Assembly (NCBI GenBank): GCA_023515745.1
Contig: JALECJ010000257.1
Location: 436,687 to 500,686, forward strand
Source of the DNA: Amoeboaphelidium protococcarum
Lineage: Eukaryota > Aphelidiomycota > Aphelidea
Length of the DNA: 64,000 bases
Direction: 5' to 3'
Shown here: positions 1-11,429 of the stretch, one piece after another
Layout of the letters: each line of letters begins with the position of its first letter
How positions within the stretch are numbered: the stretch's first letter is position 1
Position numbers and translations under genes: made by a program
Notes under the pieces: model-generated
What the model was told of the DNA's origin: nothing
What the model saw: the letters and a program-made list of their open reading frames with translations, nothing else
Database searches by the model: none

Positions 1-692
1 GTAGGAAGGAGGCTACTATTGAGGAAAAACTACATGCTCTGAGGGTACTCAATGATACTGATAAAATGTCGGTGGAAGTCCACAAATCCTAGCCTAAAGT
101 CTCTGTCGATTCTCTTCAGTCAATGTTGAGTTAGGCGATTCACAGTAAAGATGTGAAAATGCTGGAAGAATGTCTGGCTGTTCAAGATTAAAAAGTAATC
201 ACCAAAACAGTATATAAACTGCCATCTAAGCACGTGGTGCCGTTACTTGAGCATATAATGACGCGATTTCAGTCTAGATATACTCGATCTCTATCGCTGA
301 CCAGATGGTTACGCGTCATCTTAGTCGTGCATATGGCATAGTTGATATCATAGCCTTAGTTGGTGGAAAAGCTTGCTAAACTGCAATAAGCTGTTGATTA
401 TCGCGCTTAGAACTATGAGAATATGATCAAACTGATGGGAAGACTCGATGTAATTGATCAGTAAATGAAAATCAGGCAAGATATCAATGAGTTAAACTCT
501 TCAAAATTTGGCTAGTTATAAGAGCCAGAGGTTGAGTACAATGAGGATTACTTTGACGGTGATTAGCAGTCAGATGACGATGAGTCTATTCAGAGCAGTG
601 ACAGTGAAGATTCTAATACTGTTGAAAGTGAGGACGAACGTTTAAATGGTAATGTCATGACGGACGATGATCAATACAGTGATTATGAGTGA
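1..692 (+). CDS. UTP5: UTP5/WDR43-like C-terminal part (5' end outside window)
   Basis: This is the last ~230 residues of a U3 snoRNP (t-UTP) subunit that acts in the nucleolus in pre-18S rRNA processing. The open frame runs from base 3 to TGA at 690-692. It carries a typical Utp12-domain pattern: a helical 'SVDSLQSMLSQAI' block, 'KHVVPLLEHIMTRFQ', and 'TRWLRVILVVHMAQLI', followed by a long acidic Ser/Asp/Glu tail. WDR43/Utp5 proteins have this order (WD40 repeats, then Utp12 domain, then acidic tail); the WD40 part must lie upstream. At least ten in-frame TAA/TAG codons fall in it and must be read as Gln. A related Utp12-domain protein (Utp12, Utp13) is possible, but the short acidic tail fits Utp5 best. 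Confidence 0.75.
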
Positions 693-920
693 ATATTCAA
701 CTCATTGATTATATTAAAAAGTATTCAAATCGCTTTTTGTATTACTTTTATTGCAGATTTATTGCATATTACTACATCTCACACTATAGTATCCACTGAT
801 GTAATAAGCGCTGTAGATAAATTGAAGCCTTAGAATGACCCGCGCGACCGTTTCAGTTTCAGTTTCAAACTTTAGCAGATTGTTCTTTTACTGTACTGTA
901 CAATACTATTAAATCTAATA

Positions 921-3563
921 ATGAAGGTGCAGTAATAATAGTAGAAACAGAGTGATATCAGATAGCTATTCGATTCCAATTTTACAGTTGATGAGCCGTC
1001 CATAGCCATCAGTGCAGGTTTGAAGTATCAGCTTTAATAGAATCCTCAGTTGGTCAGTAGTCATTTCGTTTAATTGTTATCAGAAAAGGTTGGTGTTGTG
1101 TATGGAGACAATCAGATTGATCATGAAGATAGATAGACTGTTGGCAAGTTTTATATACAAAAGATGCTGGACTGGCTCAACAGTAACTTTTAGTCTGTTG
1201 TTAAAGATGCAGAGTTGGACAAGATGTTGATGAAGTTGAAGACGGTAAGCAAGTCGCCCTCTATTTAGTCGCAGCTCATTCCATTGCTTGATAAACTGGC
1301 CTTACAGTAAAAACAAAGTACAGAACATCGCCCAGTATCAATTATTGGCTAACAATATGGATAACCATACATTGTTCGTGGATTGCCAACAGACCGCCAA
1401 AAGACTGTCGCTTTGTTGCAGAGTGGGATATTTGGTCGCAATTTCGTTGTGCCGGTGAAGAGTGGCAAGAAGGAGAAGTTGTAGGTGACTTTATAAGATT
1501 GTCAACCATTGGACGAGTAGCCATCCATAGACACCTTGAACTCCGTAGTGACCACAGTTAGAGTTGAGAAGCAGATAAAACTGTTGGATCAGAGGCGAAT
1601 ATCAAACACCACAGCATTACCAATCTTTAAGAACTACTCTGATCAAGATGCATTACAGCTGTCTCATGCAGAGTTGGATGCTGTGATTGAAGAATTGTTT
1701 GTGGTGAGTGAATCTCCGCAGCGTAAACGAATGCTCTACTCAGTGTTTATCAAGATTGTTATCGATCTCTACTGCTCAGGCGATGTTGATGGTGTCTAAA
1801 ATCTGCTTGGAGTCTTCATGGAGATGATTATTCATCCTGATGATCGAGTCAAGAGTTCTTGTTTTGATTTGCTGGTGAACATTGGTATTCACGTCCAACT
1901 TCTTGAAGACGTTGCGAAAATTGGTGATAAAGTTGTCGACTCTGGAAATATAAGGATTAACTTGATTATGGATGATCTTGTTAAAAAGGTGATTTTTCTA
2001 TAAGAATGGCTGCTGTATACTGGATGCTCAACTGCCTTTGTATGGCACAACGCGCTGAAGTGCTTTCTGCTCTATGTCACTGTTAATGGTTGTGTAGACT
2101 TTGGCAAACTGAAAGATATCGATATTAAAGTTATCGAGCATTACCTGCGTTTTATTCCAAAGCCTCTTTTAAGCTAGGCGGCTGAAGATGTTATTGTATA
2201 GATTCTATGCTACCTCCTTCTCGGAGATGATTATAATTTGAGAGTTCCTTAGTTGAAATCATTTGGCGGCATCAATTTTATATTTGATGTTTACACCAGC
2301 TGCTCTAGTTCATTGTCGAGATTCAATCTATTTGGAGTTATCTATCAACACATTCTCTGGGATCTCCGTGTAAATAAATCTGTATTCTTTTCAGAGCAAG
2401 ATCAGAGTGCTATTTATCACGTTTTGAAGGCACTGGATGCTGCCGACTACTTATCTGATGTTGTACGTTATGTCCCTGTAAAGTTTGTAGAGAGATTTGT
2501 CAGGTATGTCTATTTGTAGGAGGTAAGAAAAGATCCTAGATGGTTCTCTGACAAGGACTCGGAGGCGGATATTTCCAAACCATTCATTGATAAGTCGCTC
2601 TTTGTCGCCATCATGTACGCGTTTGAGTAATTGGCCAAGGATAGAATGTCTTTACCGTCTGGATTACAAGGCTTGTATGACTCTGTGGTGAATAATGACT
2701 CGTTTTCGTCCAATAATGAAAACTTTATAATGTCGCTGCTGGAGAGTTCTCATTACATGGAGAGATATCATGGATATCAGATAATCTCGAATCTTTTGAT
2801 TAATGTGCCTAGAAATTCCAAAGCATTTGGTCATTTAGAAAAGTTATTTTACTCATTGGCAGCGTCATAGAGCTATATTGTTAGGGCCTTATATCTGGAT
2901 ATTGTCGAGGTGTTGGTAATGCATCAAAAGTAAGCAACTGATGGTAATATGGATTCGTTGTTCAAAGTAGTCAATCAATCACTTAATGCTTTGGTGTCTG
3001 GTAATGAAACGCACATTGATAATCTTACCAGAATGCTTGAGCTAATTTACCGGAATGTGACGGTTCCCTCATACGAAAAGGTGTCTTTACTAGAAAATTT
3101 AAACGTTTAATCCACTTCTGAAAATCTCCTAGCTGGAAAGCTGGTATTCAAGAAAGATCTCCTTCGCTTGGTAGATATTAAGATTCTAGATCATATATTC
3201 AATAAATTACCGAGAAGTGTCAGCGAGATGTATGAAAATTTACCGTGTGAACTGCATTGGATCAATTATTCCAAAGTATTGTCCGCTCTGCTTCTCATGA
3301 TTGCTGAATGCGCTTACGCCAACTTGGAAATGTCCGAGGTTATTGGAGGGATGAATTACTTTAGGCAACTGGTTCGCGACTCGGATGTAAGAGTGAGTTA
3401 TAGTGCAAGTCAGATTCTGATAAAGGGATTGAGATAGGAGAAACCTGCTCAGTATGAAGCGATTGTTAAGAAATTTAGCTAGAAGCTTGGCGTAAAGAGA
3501 GAAGATTTAGAATCTAATCAGTACGTGTTGCTCCAGATGATAATGAATGTCGGACGTAAATGA
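921..3563 (+). CDS. Uncharacterised 880-aa helical-repeat-like protein
   Basis: One frame of 881 codons is open from ATG 921 to TGA 3561-3563 when TAA/TAG are Gln. The start is followed by a run of Gln codons (CAG TAA TAA TAG TAG). The rest is rich in Leu/Ile/Val with repeated amphipathic helices, such as 'SYSASQILIKGLRQ' near the C-terminus, and looks like an ARM/HEAT-type solenoid. I see no catalytic motif and cannot name the family. The same frame stays open upstream to the UTP5 stop, so the start could lie earlier. It sits 228 bp behind UTP5 on the same strand. Function unknown; that it is a real gene is supported by its length and even protein-like composition. Confidence 0.65.
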
Positions 3564-4742
3564 TGTGTTATGTATCCTTTGCTATCGCTGCTAAATTTTC
3601 GTTAGAACTACTATCTTGTATCTTCAACTTGTACTGATCTTTTAGTGTAAGAACAGGGATCTGATTGGCTCGTGATTACTGATATTACCTAAGCGCAATT
3701 TAAGTAATATCGGCAATTTAAACCAAGAGCTCCATAAAAGCTCTTGGCTATGAACTATGATTTCTTCTCTGTACTGAAATATACTCGTACTTAGTCTTTC
3801 GTACTCTTTACTTACATTTAGCATATATACAGCTAGTACAGTACTTGACGTAGTGTCGATCACTAAGAATGAAAATCCAATGTATATCAGCGACCTTTTC
3901 AAATTGGTTACTAATACTTTTCATCATTCAAAGCGACAATAGAAGAACGTAACGCGCACATATAATAGAGAGTTCAAGCTTAATTTTATCTCACACTGAT
4001 CTAAATCAGTAGTTTCAGGAGTACGATAGGAGTATTTGTATTGTATTCCGGGGGCCTGTGTACGAAATCGCGTCGCCGCGAGATTAACGGTTGCCCCGAT
4101 CTCGCGCATTAATCACGTACAAAGCCTTAACCTTAGGCATTTGGAAAATTGATCAACTTTCGAAATCACTCCTCCTCCTTTCTTTTCTCAGTAAGAATGT
4201 GCTTTGTAGAATCATTTATAAAGTACTTACGTCAAATCTCTGTTAATAATAGAGACACAAATACAAACATTAAAGATGAAAGCGCTCCGTCCCATTTACC
4301 CGAAACTTTGATCTTCATGATCTTGATGACGGTGGGCGTCTTCCATTCCAGTGGATGCCTGGGTCTGAGCTTTCTGAAATGTTCGTGTTTTTTTATATTT
4401 TCTCTTGAATACTTCAAAATAACCACCTAGCCTTCCCAAACCAAGTATCTAATTGTTTCATTCCCTTTTCCTAAATATCTAATATATCCAGAATTCAGAT
4501 TGGAAACATTTACTATTATGTTGAGCAATTTATCGAAAATCACTGATTTAAGCGGTTATTAGCTCAACCGTACTATGCTGATGACTCATACTGCATGTTA
4601 ACATTTATAATGAAAATAATAAAGATAACGCGACCCTCAATCTAGTCCTATTTCAAGTAGGAATGTAAAGCTACAACAAGGCGAAAGTTAAAACATTTAA
4701 AACGATGTATTTTTATTACCTATTACGTGTCATCAATCAAAA
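3564..4742. other. Intergenic region, 1.2 kb, no confident gene
   Basis: No conserved gene is recognisable. Two neighbouring inverted repeats lie at 3681-3711 (arms GATATTAC/GTAATATC) and 3723-3747 (arms CCAAGAGCT/AGCTCTTGG, 7-nt loop). On the minus strand near 4190-4430 there are short open stretches with splice-like sites (GTAAAT at about 4290 and GTAAGTAC at about 4230), so a small intron-bearing gene is possible but I could not assemble one. I found no tRNA. Confidence 0.5.
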
Positions 4743-6863
4743 TCAGAGCTGAATTGTAAACTTTAGAGCTTTGGATAAGAAAACCAACATATCTGCAGTC
4801 TGCTATTACCCCAGCTGATTAGTATTAGCCCCGTGACCGGATGAACGAATAACTTTGAGCAATAGCGGATTAATCAAAGACGCGTTTTTCTACTACTGAT
4901 ATTGCAATTCAGCGATAAACTTATATGAGTGAGAAGGGACGACACGCTAATCAGAATCACCAGTTATTATTAAAGTAGGTGGATAGTCCACATTGCTCTT
5001 GACGTTATGATACGGAGAATACTTCTGAAGATACTTGCGTTAATCGGCAACTTCAGGATTTCCATATTCTTCAATGTGCAGCTAGCCAGGAGGAAATTTA
5101 TGGAAACGCAACATGTCGAAGAGTCCAACGTCTGCAATTACCGCACCGAACAACTATGGAGCCTACAGCATTGAGGCCGCGGTCAATAACCCACCATTAC
5201 TAGCGCCATAGATAGACAGTTTGGCAGGTGAAGTGTATCCGCGTGAAATCAGGAATTGAGCTGCGGCCTAGAAGTCATCAAAAGAATTCTATTTGTTAGC
5301 TTACTTGCCAGCCTCATGCCACTTCTTTCCATACTCGCCACCTCCGCGAATATTAGCCACAGCAAATACGCCATTGGAAAGTTTCAAAAATGATACTATC
5401 TCCTTAGTGAAACTAGGACTCAGCGAAACGCCAAAACCACCGTATCCATACAGTACTGTTGGATTTTAACCGTTCATACTCACGTCTTTACGCGCAATCA
5501 CTGTCATAGGAACCACAGTGCCATCTTTAGACGTGTAATTTAACTGCTTTGATTCGAAAGCGCTCAGATCGACAGGTACTTTAATGTCACGGACAACAGA
5601 GACACCCACCTTTTAACCGGACAAGTCAAAACGATAAATCTTCCCAGGGCTCAGATAAGTTGCCTAGCCAATGAACGATTCGTTTTTCTCATAGTTATAA
5701 GTTCCGCATGACATAGCCCCAGCTTCTACCGAGATTTTGGTCAAAGATTTATTATCATAACTAATAGCGTAGTACACAAAAGCCATTTCCTCCACATATA
5801 TTGCCATAAACTTCTTGTTTTTAACAGGAACGGCAGTAAGCAATGGAAACTCTTATTCAGCGATCAGATCAGCAGACTTTTTGGTCTTGATATCATAAGA
5901 AATGAGTTTTGAATTTGGCGCATCTTGATCAGTTTAAAAGATAAACGTGTCATTATAGTTGACAATATAGGAAACCGAGTGTCCATTAATTGCATCCAAA
6001 GACTACACTTTAGGAAACGGCTTGAGGTGCGGGCTACCAGTCAAAGGCAACACTGAGATGTCATTTTTATTTCCAACGCCAACAGAAATTATGAGAACCT
6101 ATTTATCTTTAGAGAGAGTTGATTGGATAGTGCGATCAGCAGAAGATGCCTTCAAAATTGTAATGTCGTCCTACTGCTTAGTATTCAACTTGTGAAAGTA
6201 CAGCGTAGGCGGAGTCTAACTGTCTGCATTTGCACCACGTTCGTACTGACTATAGAAAAACCCAGAATTATCATTCAGCCAAGTTAGAGTTGAGAATTTC
6301 ACGTTGACAAGATTGTCTGACAAATCTTTTTTACTCTAGGCATCCATCACTTTCACAGTTATCCAGTCGGATCCATTCTGACTTAGAGCGTACGCAAAGT
6401 ACTTCCCATCATCAGATAGTTAGTATGTATTTAATGAGATGCTTCCATCAGAGCTCAAGGTATTGGGATCGAAGAATACCTCTTCCTTTTCTTCAAAGCT
6501 ACGCTATCTCATCACCATTTGTTGCGCTTTGGCAGGATCATTTAATCTAAAGTAGTAGTAATCACCATATTTGTCAGGGCAGCTGTATTCCGGAAACCCA
6601 GTGACATTTTTCACCAGCTTACTGACCTCGTCGCGTCTTGGATACGAGGACAGATACCCATCACTTAGTTTGTTCTAGTCATTAATGAACTGCTAGGTGA
6701 CAGATGAATTCAGTGTTTCAAATTACTGATACGGATTTAAAGGGTCAACACCACGTTACGCTTTTGGATAGTGCAATTAGCCAGTGCCATTAACAGGAGC
6801 CGCGTGGACCCAAGGACACGTAACTAAGATAGCACTCACTGTAAGGATAGTCTATAATGCCAT
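4743..6863 (-). CDS. Prolyl oligopeptidase (S9A) with signal peptide
   Basis: A 706-residue serine peptidase that cleaves short peptides after proline; the usual family length is about 710. The C-terminal alpha/beta-hydrolase domain shows the full triad: Ser in 'YGASNGG' (about residue 554), Asp in '[14 protein letters not shown]' (about 640) and His in 'SGHGANT' (about 672). '[16 protein letters not shown]' and '[14 protein letters not shown]' are family signatures, and the N-terminal half fits the beta-propeller lid. The frame is intronless and uses many TAR codons as Gln. The start (ATG, 6863) gives '[21 protein letters not shown]', a convincing signal peptide, whereas typical prolyl oligopeptidases are cytosolic. 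This copy is therefore probably secreted or vacuolar (inference). Confidence 0.9.
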
Positions 6864-7388
6864 TTCAAATTCTAATTTATTTTTAAAGTTACTCTAAAAG
6901 ATTAATTGGAAGAGTAAAAGAGTGAATGAGTAAGGATTCAAACGTGATGATACTACTCCATGATACTCCGTGTAACTATACCCAATAATTTTATTGGCTG
7001 GCATTTCACGAAGTGTGACGCGTTGAATTTGATTGGAAGTGGTCTTAGACGCTCTTAACAAGTGGTGTAACAAAGACTGAAGAAGATGGCCAAAGTAATG
7101 TGTTGAGCTAAAAAGAGCAAAAGTAGCATTAATGAGCATGCACTTTAATAAATAATGGCACACAAATCGAATATGACATCCTTCAAGATTTTGTAGTGCT
7201 GTTTGCGTCATCTCATGTTCTATATTTAGTTTTATCAGATTCTTTATATAGCAGTGTACATGCTATCTTTAGCATATATCGATACTATAACGGGCAACTG
7301 CAAATCTTTACACTGGCGCTTTAATAAGCTTTCAGGATTTTTATCTCTCATCATTCAAAATATCGATTTAATACCAAATACCTCCATC
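6864..7388. other. Intergenic region between divergent genes
   Basis: This stretch separates the divergent prolyl oligopeptidase and the membrane-protein gene and should hold their promoters. A minus-strand frame at 6894-7211 is open without TAA, TAG or TGA, but its product has no recognisable features and I do not call it a gene. Confidence 0.4.
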
Positions 7389-7934
7389 ATGTTGAAACTG
7401 TCACAGCTGTTATTCGGTGGATCCATTGTACACCGTCTAGTAGTATCATCTATACCAATTGCAAAGTATCTTGCAGTTTAAGGCTTAGTTGTGATGACGC
7501 CAGCATTGTTTCACATCGCAGTCGCTACTGTGGCTGCATTGCTGACTCATGTTGCACCCTTCATAATCCTCAATGCCTACAGTCTATACCAGAGATATCG
7601 TGGCTCTGATTCCAAGGCTCTAACTTTGTGGCAGCGCGCTGAGCTTTATCGCTCAAACTTGATGCTGCTACTGGGATGGTGGGCGTTCATCACGTATAAA
7701 CTGTTTCAGTGGACACGATGGTGTGGTGAATTGGGGATCAATGTGGCAATGCCTGCATTGTCTTTTGGCGCCATTATGATGCCTTCGTTAAATGCTTTGA
7801 ACCTGGCCTCTACATAAACTTACTCTGCTGATGATCTCTAAATGTGCAGAGATTCCAACATTACAATGATATCCTCGATTTGCATGCTGATTTCCTTTAT
7901 TTATGAACTTTTTGTAATCAGAAAATATATGTGA
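7389..7934 (+). CDS. Predicted small multi-pass membrane protein
   Basis: A 181-residue frame from ATG 7389 to TGA 7932-7934. It starts 'MLKLSQLLFGGSIVHRLV', which resembles a mitochondrial leader, and then has three or four hydrophobic segments, including 'FHIAVATVAALLTHVAPFII' and 'MLLLGWWAFITYKLF', separated by polar loops such as 'YQRYRGSDSKALTLWQRAEL'. The frame is open upstream to an earlier ATG at 7254, but that extension looks less coding-like. It lies just upstream of mitochondrial GatC on the same strand. Family not recognised; a mitochondrial inner-membrane protein is the best guess. Confidence 0.45.
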
Positions 7935-7986
7935 TTTTTATTACCGATCTGTCTTTTTATTGCCTTTGCCATATTGTCTGATCGAA

Positions 7987-8464
7987 ATGATTAATGTTCG
8001 TCAAGCAGTAATAATTTGCCGTGTCATTGTTTAATCGCCAATTGTATTAATGAACTGATTTGTAGATTTAATAAAGCAAACGATGGTCTATCAAGGATTT
8101 GACAAAGAGTCAATGCTAAGCGCCGACCAATGTGGTTGAAGATGTGGATGCAAGTAGAGCTTTAATTTAGAGGCTGTGTCGATTGAGCGCGTTGAAGGCA
8201 CCAGAGCAAGGATCTTCAAATGAGTAAGAGCTATTACAAGCCTTTACGTCGATGAAATAGTTTATGGAATATTCAAAGTAGCTAGACACTGACCAAGTTG
8301 AGCCGTTGATTAACATAACGCATGAATTTGAAAAGATACACGACACGTTTCGTAAAGATGGAATAGCGGATGACTCCCGTGGTTGGCAGGCTGATGGTCA
8401 ATCTAACCTGATATAGCTGGCATTGCGTTTGCAAGATGATCGCTACCATGTTGTAAATAAATGA
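7987..8464 (+). CDS. GATC: Mitochondrial Glu-tRNA(Gln) amidotransferase subunit C
   Basis: Two exons, 7987-8007 and 8066-8464, with a 58-nt intron (GTAATA..TTGTAG, branch-like TTAATGAAC near the acceptor) give a 139-residue protein. The core matches GatC: helical 'TSMKQFMEYSKQLDTDQVEP', then the spaced 'RKDGIAD' and the terminal 'DDRYHVVNK' (compare bacterial 'REDGYFVVPK'). In mitochondria GatC stabilises the GatA/GatB complex, which converts Glu-tRNA(Gln) to Gln-tRNA(Gln). The basic, hydroxylated N-terminus is consistent with import. Exon 1 was chosen because exon 2 has no in-frame ATG. This organism also reads two extra codons as Gln in the nucleus, but GatCAB acts on organellar tRNA. Confidence 0.7.
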
Positions 8465-8644
8465 TATCTTGTGATGATATACACTTATAGGTTGTAGAAT
8501 TTCTTGCATATTCTTCAACCGATCGCTCCAAAATTTTCATATTGACTCGACAGTGTGGCGCACGAGCAGCCGTGGGAACGAAAATCTTTGTTTCTCGCTG
8601 GTTAACTTTCTTTCCAAGATTTTAATGAGTGAGTAATTGCGATT

Positions 8645-10285
8645 ATGATTAGATCTGCCGTATTTTCTAGATGTCTACCCGCTAGCCGGGTTCTTAAGCT
8701 ATCCAAGAGGTCTTTTGCCACTCCGGTCAGTAGCAGTGATGAGCCTAACTTTATGGAGTCAGTGTCCATCTATTTTGATAAGGTAAGTTCTGTATTCTGT
8801 GCATCAGTGTCTTTAAAGCTATTGTTTATTATTGTAGGCTGCATCCATATCCAAGATTGATAGTGCGACGTTGGCCCACATGAAGGCAACCGATGCTGTA
8901 TTGAGTATCACTTTCCCAATCTAGAGAGAAGATGGTTCGTTTGAAGTGATCGAAGCCTATCGCTGTCATGATAGTCGTCATAGACTTCCGGTTAAGGGTG
9001 GCATCAGGTTTAGTACCGACGTCGATCTGCAAGAAGTTAAGGCACTGGCTGCGTTGATGACGTACAAGAATGCTATAGTTGATGTTCCTTACGGCGGTGG
9101 AAAGGGAGGTATTAAGGTAGGATTATTGAATTATGTTTGTTTTAGCTGACTTGTTGCTTATTTACGCTGTGTATTGTTATATCAACTTTGTAGATTGATC
9201 CCAGAAAGTACACAGTCCATGAGCTGGAGCGTATTACTCGTCGCTATACTATGGAGTTGATTTAGCGCAATTTCATCGGTCCTCATGTTGATATTCCAGC
9301 GCCTGATGTGGGAACGAGTGGGCGTGAAATGTCTTGGATCTGCGATACGTACAGACAGATTAGTTATACTGATGTTAATGCCCTGGCTTGTGTGACTGGT
9401 AAACCAATCTCTCAGGGCGGTATCCGTGGTAGACTGGAAGCGACTGGTTATGGAGTGTTCTGTGCCACTCAGGAGTTTCTGTCATATCCAGAGGTTTAGA
9501 AATTGACTGGTCTTGATGATAGCTTCAAGGATAAGCGTATCATTATCCAAGGTTTTGGTAATGTTGGTTACTGGAGCGCCAAGTTCTTTTCCCAAGCCGG
9601 AGCCAAGATTATCGGTGTTATTGAGAAGGATGTTGCACTCTTGAATGAAGATGGTATTAATGTCGCGGCATTAGAGGCTCACAAGTTAAAGACTGGTGGA
9701 TTTAAGAATTTCTCTGGTGCGAAGAATATTGATTCCAACTTTAACTAATTACTGGAACATGACTGTGATATCCTAGTGCCAGCAGCGATGGAGATGTAGA
9801 TCACAAAGAACAACATGAAGCAAATTAGAGCCAAGATAATTGCAGAGGCTGCTAATGGACCTTTGACTCCAAAAGCTCACGAGTATTTAATCAGTAAGAA
9901 CGTGGTTATTGTCCCTGATTTGTTGTGCAATGCTGGAGGTGTCACCACGAGCTATTTCGAAGTTTTGAAGAACCTCTCTCACGTCCGAATGGGCAGATTA
10001 AATCGCCGCTTTGACCAGAAGGGAAAGACATCTATGGTTGCGCTGTACGAGTAGATTGCCGGCAAGCAGCTGGATGAACAGGAGCGTAAGGCTCTGATTA
10101 GTGGAGCGGATGAGAGTCAGCTGGTGTATAGCGGTATTGAAGACACGATGATCACTAGTTGCGAAGAGACTAGATAAACTGCCGCCAAGTAGAAGAATAT
10201 TGATTTCCGTACTGCCGCTTATCTGAATTCTATTGACAAGATTGCCACCAGCTACCTTGGAAGCGGAATAATGTTTATGCGTTGA
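8645..10285 (+). CDS. Glutamate dehydrogenase, mitochondrial, hexameric type
   Basis: Exons 8645-8782, 8838-9116 and 9194-10285 (introns of 55 and 77 nt) encode 502 residues. The enzyme interconverts glutamate with 2-oxoglutarate plus ammonia. The start '[20 protein letters not shown]' followed by 'KRSFATP' is a classic mitochondrial presequence. Family blocks are plain: '[12 protein letters not shown]' (substrate-binding Lys), '[13 protein letters not shown]' (catalytic region), '[20 protein letters not shown]', 'RLEATGYGV', the Rossmann '[13 protein letters not shown]', 'IIAEAANGP' and '[11 protein letters not shown]'. Two aligned positions give code evidence: 'MEM(TAG)ITK' falls where relatives have Gln. 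It is the ~500-residue animal/plant-type enzyme, not the ~115-kDa fungal NAD-GDH. Confidence 0.95.
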
Positions 10286-10451
10286 GGTAATTTGTGTTGA
10301 GTTGATCACAAGACGCTGAGGATATGTCTTTGTGATAAAAGAAGGAAGTAATAGATGCGAAGTGATAGTAGATATTCATATTTTCATTCTGCTAGTGTCA
10401 ACACACCTTGCATTAATTGGTGAGCATACTGTAGATACGATAAGTACTAGC

Positions 10452-11258
10452 TCACTTGGAAGTGTTCAGAGGCGGACCAAAGAATGTTACTCCAACAGGC
10501 TTACCGATGACATCGTTCAGCTTTTGCATGTAATCTTCCAACTTGAGCCAGCCTTCAGATGCGTGGAACTCTTCGACAAAGTCAGCACGTCTGATCAATA
10601 AAGTTGCTGGAAAGTAACCAGCTTCATACCATTCCATCATCTCCAGACCAGAGAACGGACCTTAAATGTCACCTTGAGGATCTTTGTACTACCACAAAGT
10701 CTATGGCAGAGCATTGATAGGAATATCATGCGTTGGCAAGGCATTAACCATCTCGTTCATGGTGAAAGTACCATTAGCAAAAGTACCGCCCATAGCCCCA
10801 ACGTCCCACGCATTGTTATCCACATACTTGTTGTATTGTTGACGAGAATTACCGCGTCCACCACCTCTGCCACCACGGCCTCTACCCCCGCGTCCACCAC
10901 GACCGCGATTACCTCTTACTTGCTGGAATCCTCCATTACGTGCCCCGGCAGCTTCTCTTCTCTCTGCCTGATTGGCGCGCTTAGTAGCCACATCGCTATT
11001 CCACGAGCCGCTCTCACGGATAGCCTGCTCTTCTTCAGTCAGCTCAGTGCCATGTACAACATCCTAACTCTGCTCGGCCACCACCACCTTGTAGTCTACA
11101 GCCTTCTTTGCCAACACCTAGTCAGTGACATTACCATCAGCATCGGTACCACTGTCTTCAGCCAGCTTAAAGTAGTCTGGGCATTCCACCTTCTTGAAAA
11201 GAGAGTACATAAAATCTAGAGAGTAAAATTTAGTTTCGCTCTATTCTGCCATTGTCAT
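10452..11258 (-). CDS. RGG-box and GYF-domain protein
   Basis: From ATG 11258 (or 11252) to TGA 10452-10454, intronless, 268 residues. The middle carries an arginine-glycine-rich RNA-binding tract (about residues 100-130, 'GRGGRGGRGRGGRGGGRG'). The C-terminal part is a GYF domain: 'LWQYKDPQGDIQGPFSGLEM' then 'EWYEAGYFPATLLIRR', which in relatives (GIGYF, Smy2) binds proline-rich peptides in translational repression or mRNA decay complexes. It is shorter than GIGYF proteins. No TGA separates this frame from the coding-like frame upstream (to 12283), so it may be the 3' part of a larger gene; a pyrimidine-rich acceptor-like site (TTCTCTTCTCTCGCAG) ends near 11304. Confidence 0.8.
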
Positions 11259-11429
11259 TACGCGTTATAAAGATTATATAGATTGATTATTGTTCAGTAT
11301 TACTGCGAGAGAAGAGAAGAACGGCGCTGACAGTAGAACAGCTTTACTGCCGCGCGAATGCAGAAAAGCGCGAAAAGTCCACTCAGCTGAAGGAGAACCA
11401 AGATAATGTAGATAGTGTATGAAAACAGT

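Noticed and set aside
6894-7211. Minus-strand 105-codon frame open even under the standard code
   Set aside because: No recognisable sequence features, and it lies in the presumed promoter of the prolyl oligopeptidase gene.
10674-11219. Long plus-strand frame of 181 codons
   Set aside because: It is the antisense shadow of the RGG/GYF gene; the Gly/Arg repeats create an open frame on the other strand.
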